Shown: piece after piece, positions 15,473 to 16,551 of the stretch
How positions within the stretch are numbered: the stretch's first letter is position 1
Layout: each line of letters begins with the position of its first letter
Assembly (NCBI GenBank): GCA_945901035.1
Contig: CAMDKN010000006.1
Span: 1-16,551 of the forward strand
Length of the DNA stretch: 16,551 nucleotides
Source of the DNA: Gulosibacter massiliensis
GTDB lineage: Bacteria; Actinomycetota; Actinomycetes; Actinomycetales; Microbacteriaceae
Direction: 5' to 3'
Notes under the pieces: generated by a model
What the model was told of the DNA's origin: nothing
Seen by the model: the letters and a program-made list of their open reading frames with translations, nothing else
Databases searched by the model: none
Program-made: the position numbers and the translations under genes

Positions 15473-16479
15473 CCGAGCACCACCCTTCGGTCGAGGTAGG
15501 CGTAGGCAATGTCAACGGCAAGGTTCACGGTCATGAAGATGATCGCGGTGACGAGCACGTACGACATGATGGTGGCTTGGTCACCCGTGAGAATCGCGCT
15601 GGTCACCCACTGGCCGAGTCCGGGCCAGCGGAAAATCAGCTCAACCGCAACCGACCCCTGAAGAAGGAACCCGAAGCTGAGACCGATTGTGGTGGTGGTG
15701 GGAACGAGCGCGTTGCGTCGAGCGTGGCGCTTGATCACGATGTTCTCGGCAAGCCCCTTCGACCGCGCGGCTTCCACGTACTCTTCGCTCATCGCCTCGA
15801 CCATGGACGAGCGCATCATACGGACGATGATCGCCATCGCCCCGAAAGCGAGAACCGTCGCCGGGAGAATTAGGTGCCGGAAGGCATCGAACAGTGCGAT
15901 GGGATTTCCCGCGAGTATCGAGTCAATCGTGTAGAGACCCGTCGGGTGGGCGATCGAATCGAACACTTCCGGCGTAGAGCGCCCGAGCGGGAACCAGTCG
16001 AGCCAGAGGTAGAACGGAATAAGGAGGAGGAGTCCGAACCAGAAGGTCGGGGTGCTGGCTCCGAGAATCGAGAACAGGCGGGCAGCGTGGTCGGGTCGCT
16101 TGTTGCGGTTGACGCCGGCGATGGTGCCGAGGGCGATTCCGCCGATGACCGCAATCAGCGCAGCAAAGATGGCGAGTTCCAGGGTGGCGGTGATTTTGCC
16201 CCCGATGATTTCGGTGACCGGCGCAACGGAAACGCCCGACCATCCGAGGTCCCCTTGAAGGAGTCCACCGAGCCACGCAAAGTATTGAACCGGGATGGGC
16301 TGGTCGAGCAGGTAGCGCGCCTCGAGCGCGGCGACCTCGGCCAACGACATTGTGGGCGACGCATAAATGCCGACGGGGGAGCCGGTGAATCGGGTGAGCA
16401 CGAACACCACAACGCTGACTCCGAGCATGATAAACGGAAGCACGATAATCCTGCGAATGAGGTAGTCGCGAACCTGCAT
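15469..16479 (-). CDS. Oligopeptide-type ABC transporter permease (DppB/OppB-like)
   Basis: A 336-residue inner-membrane permease with the family opening YLIRRIIVLPFIMLGVSVVV, an extracytoplasmic loop ending in LLQGDLGWS, several membrane segments, and the EAA loop YVEAARSKGLAENIVIKRHA with RNALVP, followed by the late GSVAVELIFRWPGLGQ motif of DppB. It is the first gene of the importer operon, which then encodes DppC-, DppD- and DppF-like proteins and the binding lipoprotein. ATG 16477-16479 is preceded by GGAGG 6 nt upstream. The operator-like palindrome at 16523-16538 lies 44 bp upstream, so the operon is probably under the local LacI-family regulator. Confidence 0.94.
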   Translation of the reverse strand: MQVRDYLIRRIIVLPFIMLGVSVVVFVLTRFTGSPVGIYASPTMSLAEVAALEARYLLDQPIPVQYFAWLGGLLQGDLGWSGVSVAPVTEIIGGKITATLELAIFAALIAVIGGIALGTIAGVNRNKRPDHAARLFSILGASTPTFWFGLLLLIPFYLWLDWFPLGRSTPEVFDSIAHPTGLYTIDSILAGNPIALFDAFRHLILPATVLAFGAMAIIVRMMRSSMVEAMSEEYVEAARSKGLAENIVIKRHARRNALVPTTTTIGLSFGFLLQGSVAVELIFRWPGLGQWVTSAILTGDQATIMSYVLVTAIIFMTVNLAVDIAYAYLDRRVVLG

Positions 16480-16522
16480 GTGGGCCTCCGTTGGATCACA
16501 AATGTGTTGTTTCGGCTAAACT

Positions 16523-16538
16523 CTGCAAACGATTGCTT
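16523..16538. promoter_or_regulatory. LacI-family operator upstream of the ABC importer operon
   Basis: CTGCAAACGATTGCTT contains the 13-bp core TGCAAACGATTGC, identical to the reverse complement of the site at 9077-9092, with the same central CG. It lies 44 bp before the DppB-like start. The outer bases are less symmetrical than in the other copy, so affinity may be lower. Confidence 0.7.
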
Positions 16539-16541
16539 TAG

Positions 16542-16547
16542 AACATA
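16542..16547 (-). promoter_or_regulatory. Possible -10 element of the ABC importer operon
   Basis: TATGTT on the minus strand lies 3 nt before the operator-like palindrome, close to the arrangement at the other operator (4 nt). The matching -35 would fall beyond the window edge, so the promoter cannot be confirmed here. Confidence 0.35.
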
Positions 16548-16551
16548 TCAG

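Noticed and set aside
14538..15521. A 328-residue N-terminal extension of the DppD-like ATPase
   Set aside because: This stretch is another frame of the DppC-like permease gene. The ATPase has a good start at 14537 with GGAAGG upstream, and the extension is Arg/Pro/His-rich with no motif. A genuine fusion is not supported.

Overview
The window is G+C-rich, densely coded bacterial DNA. GTG starts, start/stop overlaps of the ATGA type and strong third-position G/C use suggest an actinobacterium, possibly of the Microbacteriaceae type; this is inference, since there is no rRNA or other phylogenetic marker here. No tRNA, rRNA, CRISPR array, insertion sequence or phage gene was seen. The only housekeeping gene is the 3' end of mnmA at the left edge. 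The rest reads as a catabolic island of about 16 kb made of two regulatory modules.

Left module (about 500-6800). A leftward operon encodes a VOC (glyoxalase/dioxygenase-fold) protein, a GntR/FCD repressor and a succinate-semialdehyde-type aldehyde dehydrogenase. It is divergent from a rightward operon encoding a fused alpha+beta 2-oxoacid dehydrogenase E1 and its E2 acyltransferase. The shared region of about 160 bp (3105-3262) carries two inverted copies of a GntR-like operator 64 bp apart, one in the spacer of the rightward promoter and one over the predicted start of the leftward transcript. No E3 (lipoamide dehydrogenase) gene is present, so it must come from elsewhere in the genome.

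Right module (about 6820-16551), all leftward. A five-gene peptide/opine-type ABC importer operon runs permease, permease, ATPase, ATPase, and lipoprotein binding protein last, ending at a strong intrinsic terminator. It is followed by a LacI-family regulator, then a two-gene operon of a 3-hydroxyisobutyrate-type dehydrogenase and an M24 'pita-bread' hydrolase. A 16-bp pseudo-palindrome with a central CG occurs just upstream of the dehydrogenase/M24 operon. A 13-bp identical core recurs, in reverse complement, just upstream of the transporter operon, each time next to a -10-like hexamer. This suggests the LacI protein controls uptake and first-step metabolism of one substrate.

A plausible overall reading is import of a small peptide-like or amidine-like compound, hydrolysis by the M24 enzyme, oxidation by the dehydrogenases, and entry of an acyl group into CoA metabolism through E1/E2. 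The substrate cannot be named from sequence. The least ordinary items are the M24 protein with Cys in place of a canonical metal-ligand Asp, the fused E1, extra segments in both transporter ATPases, and the two operator systems.
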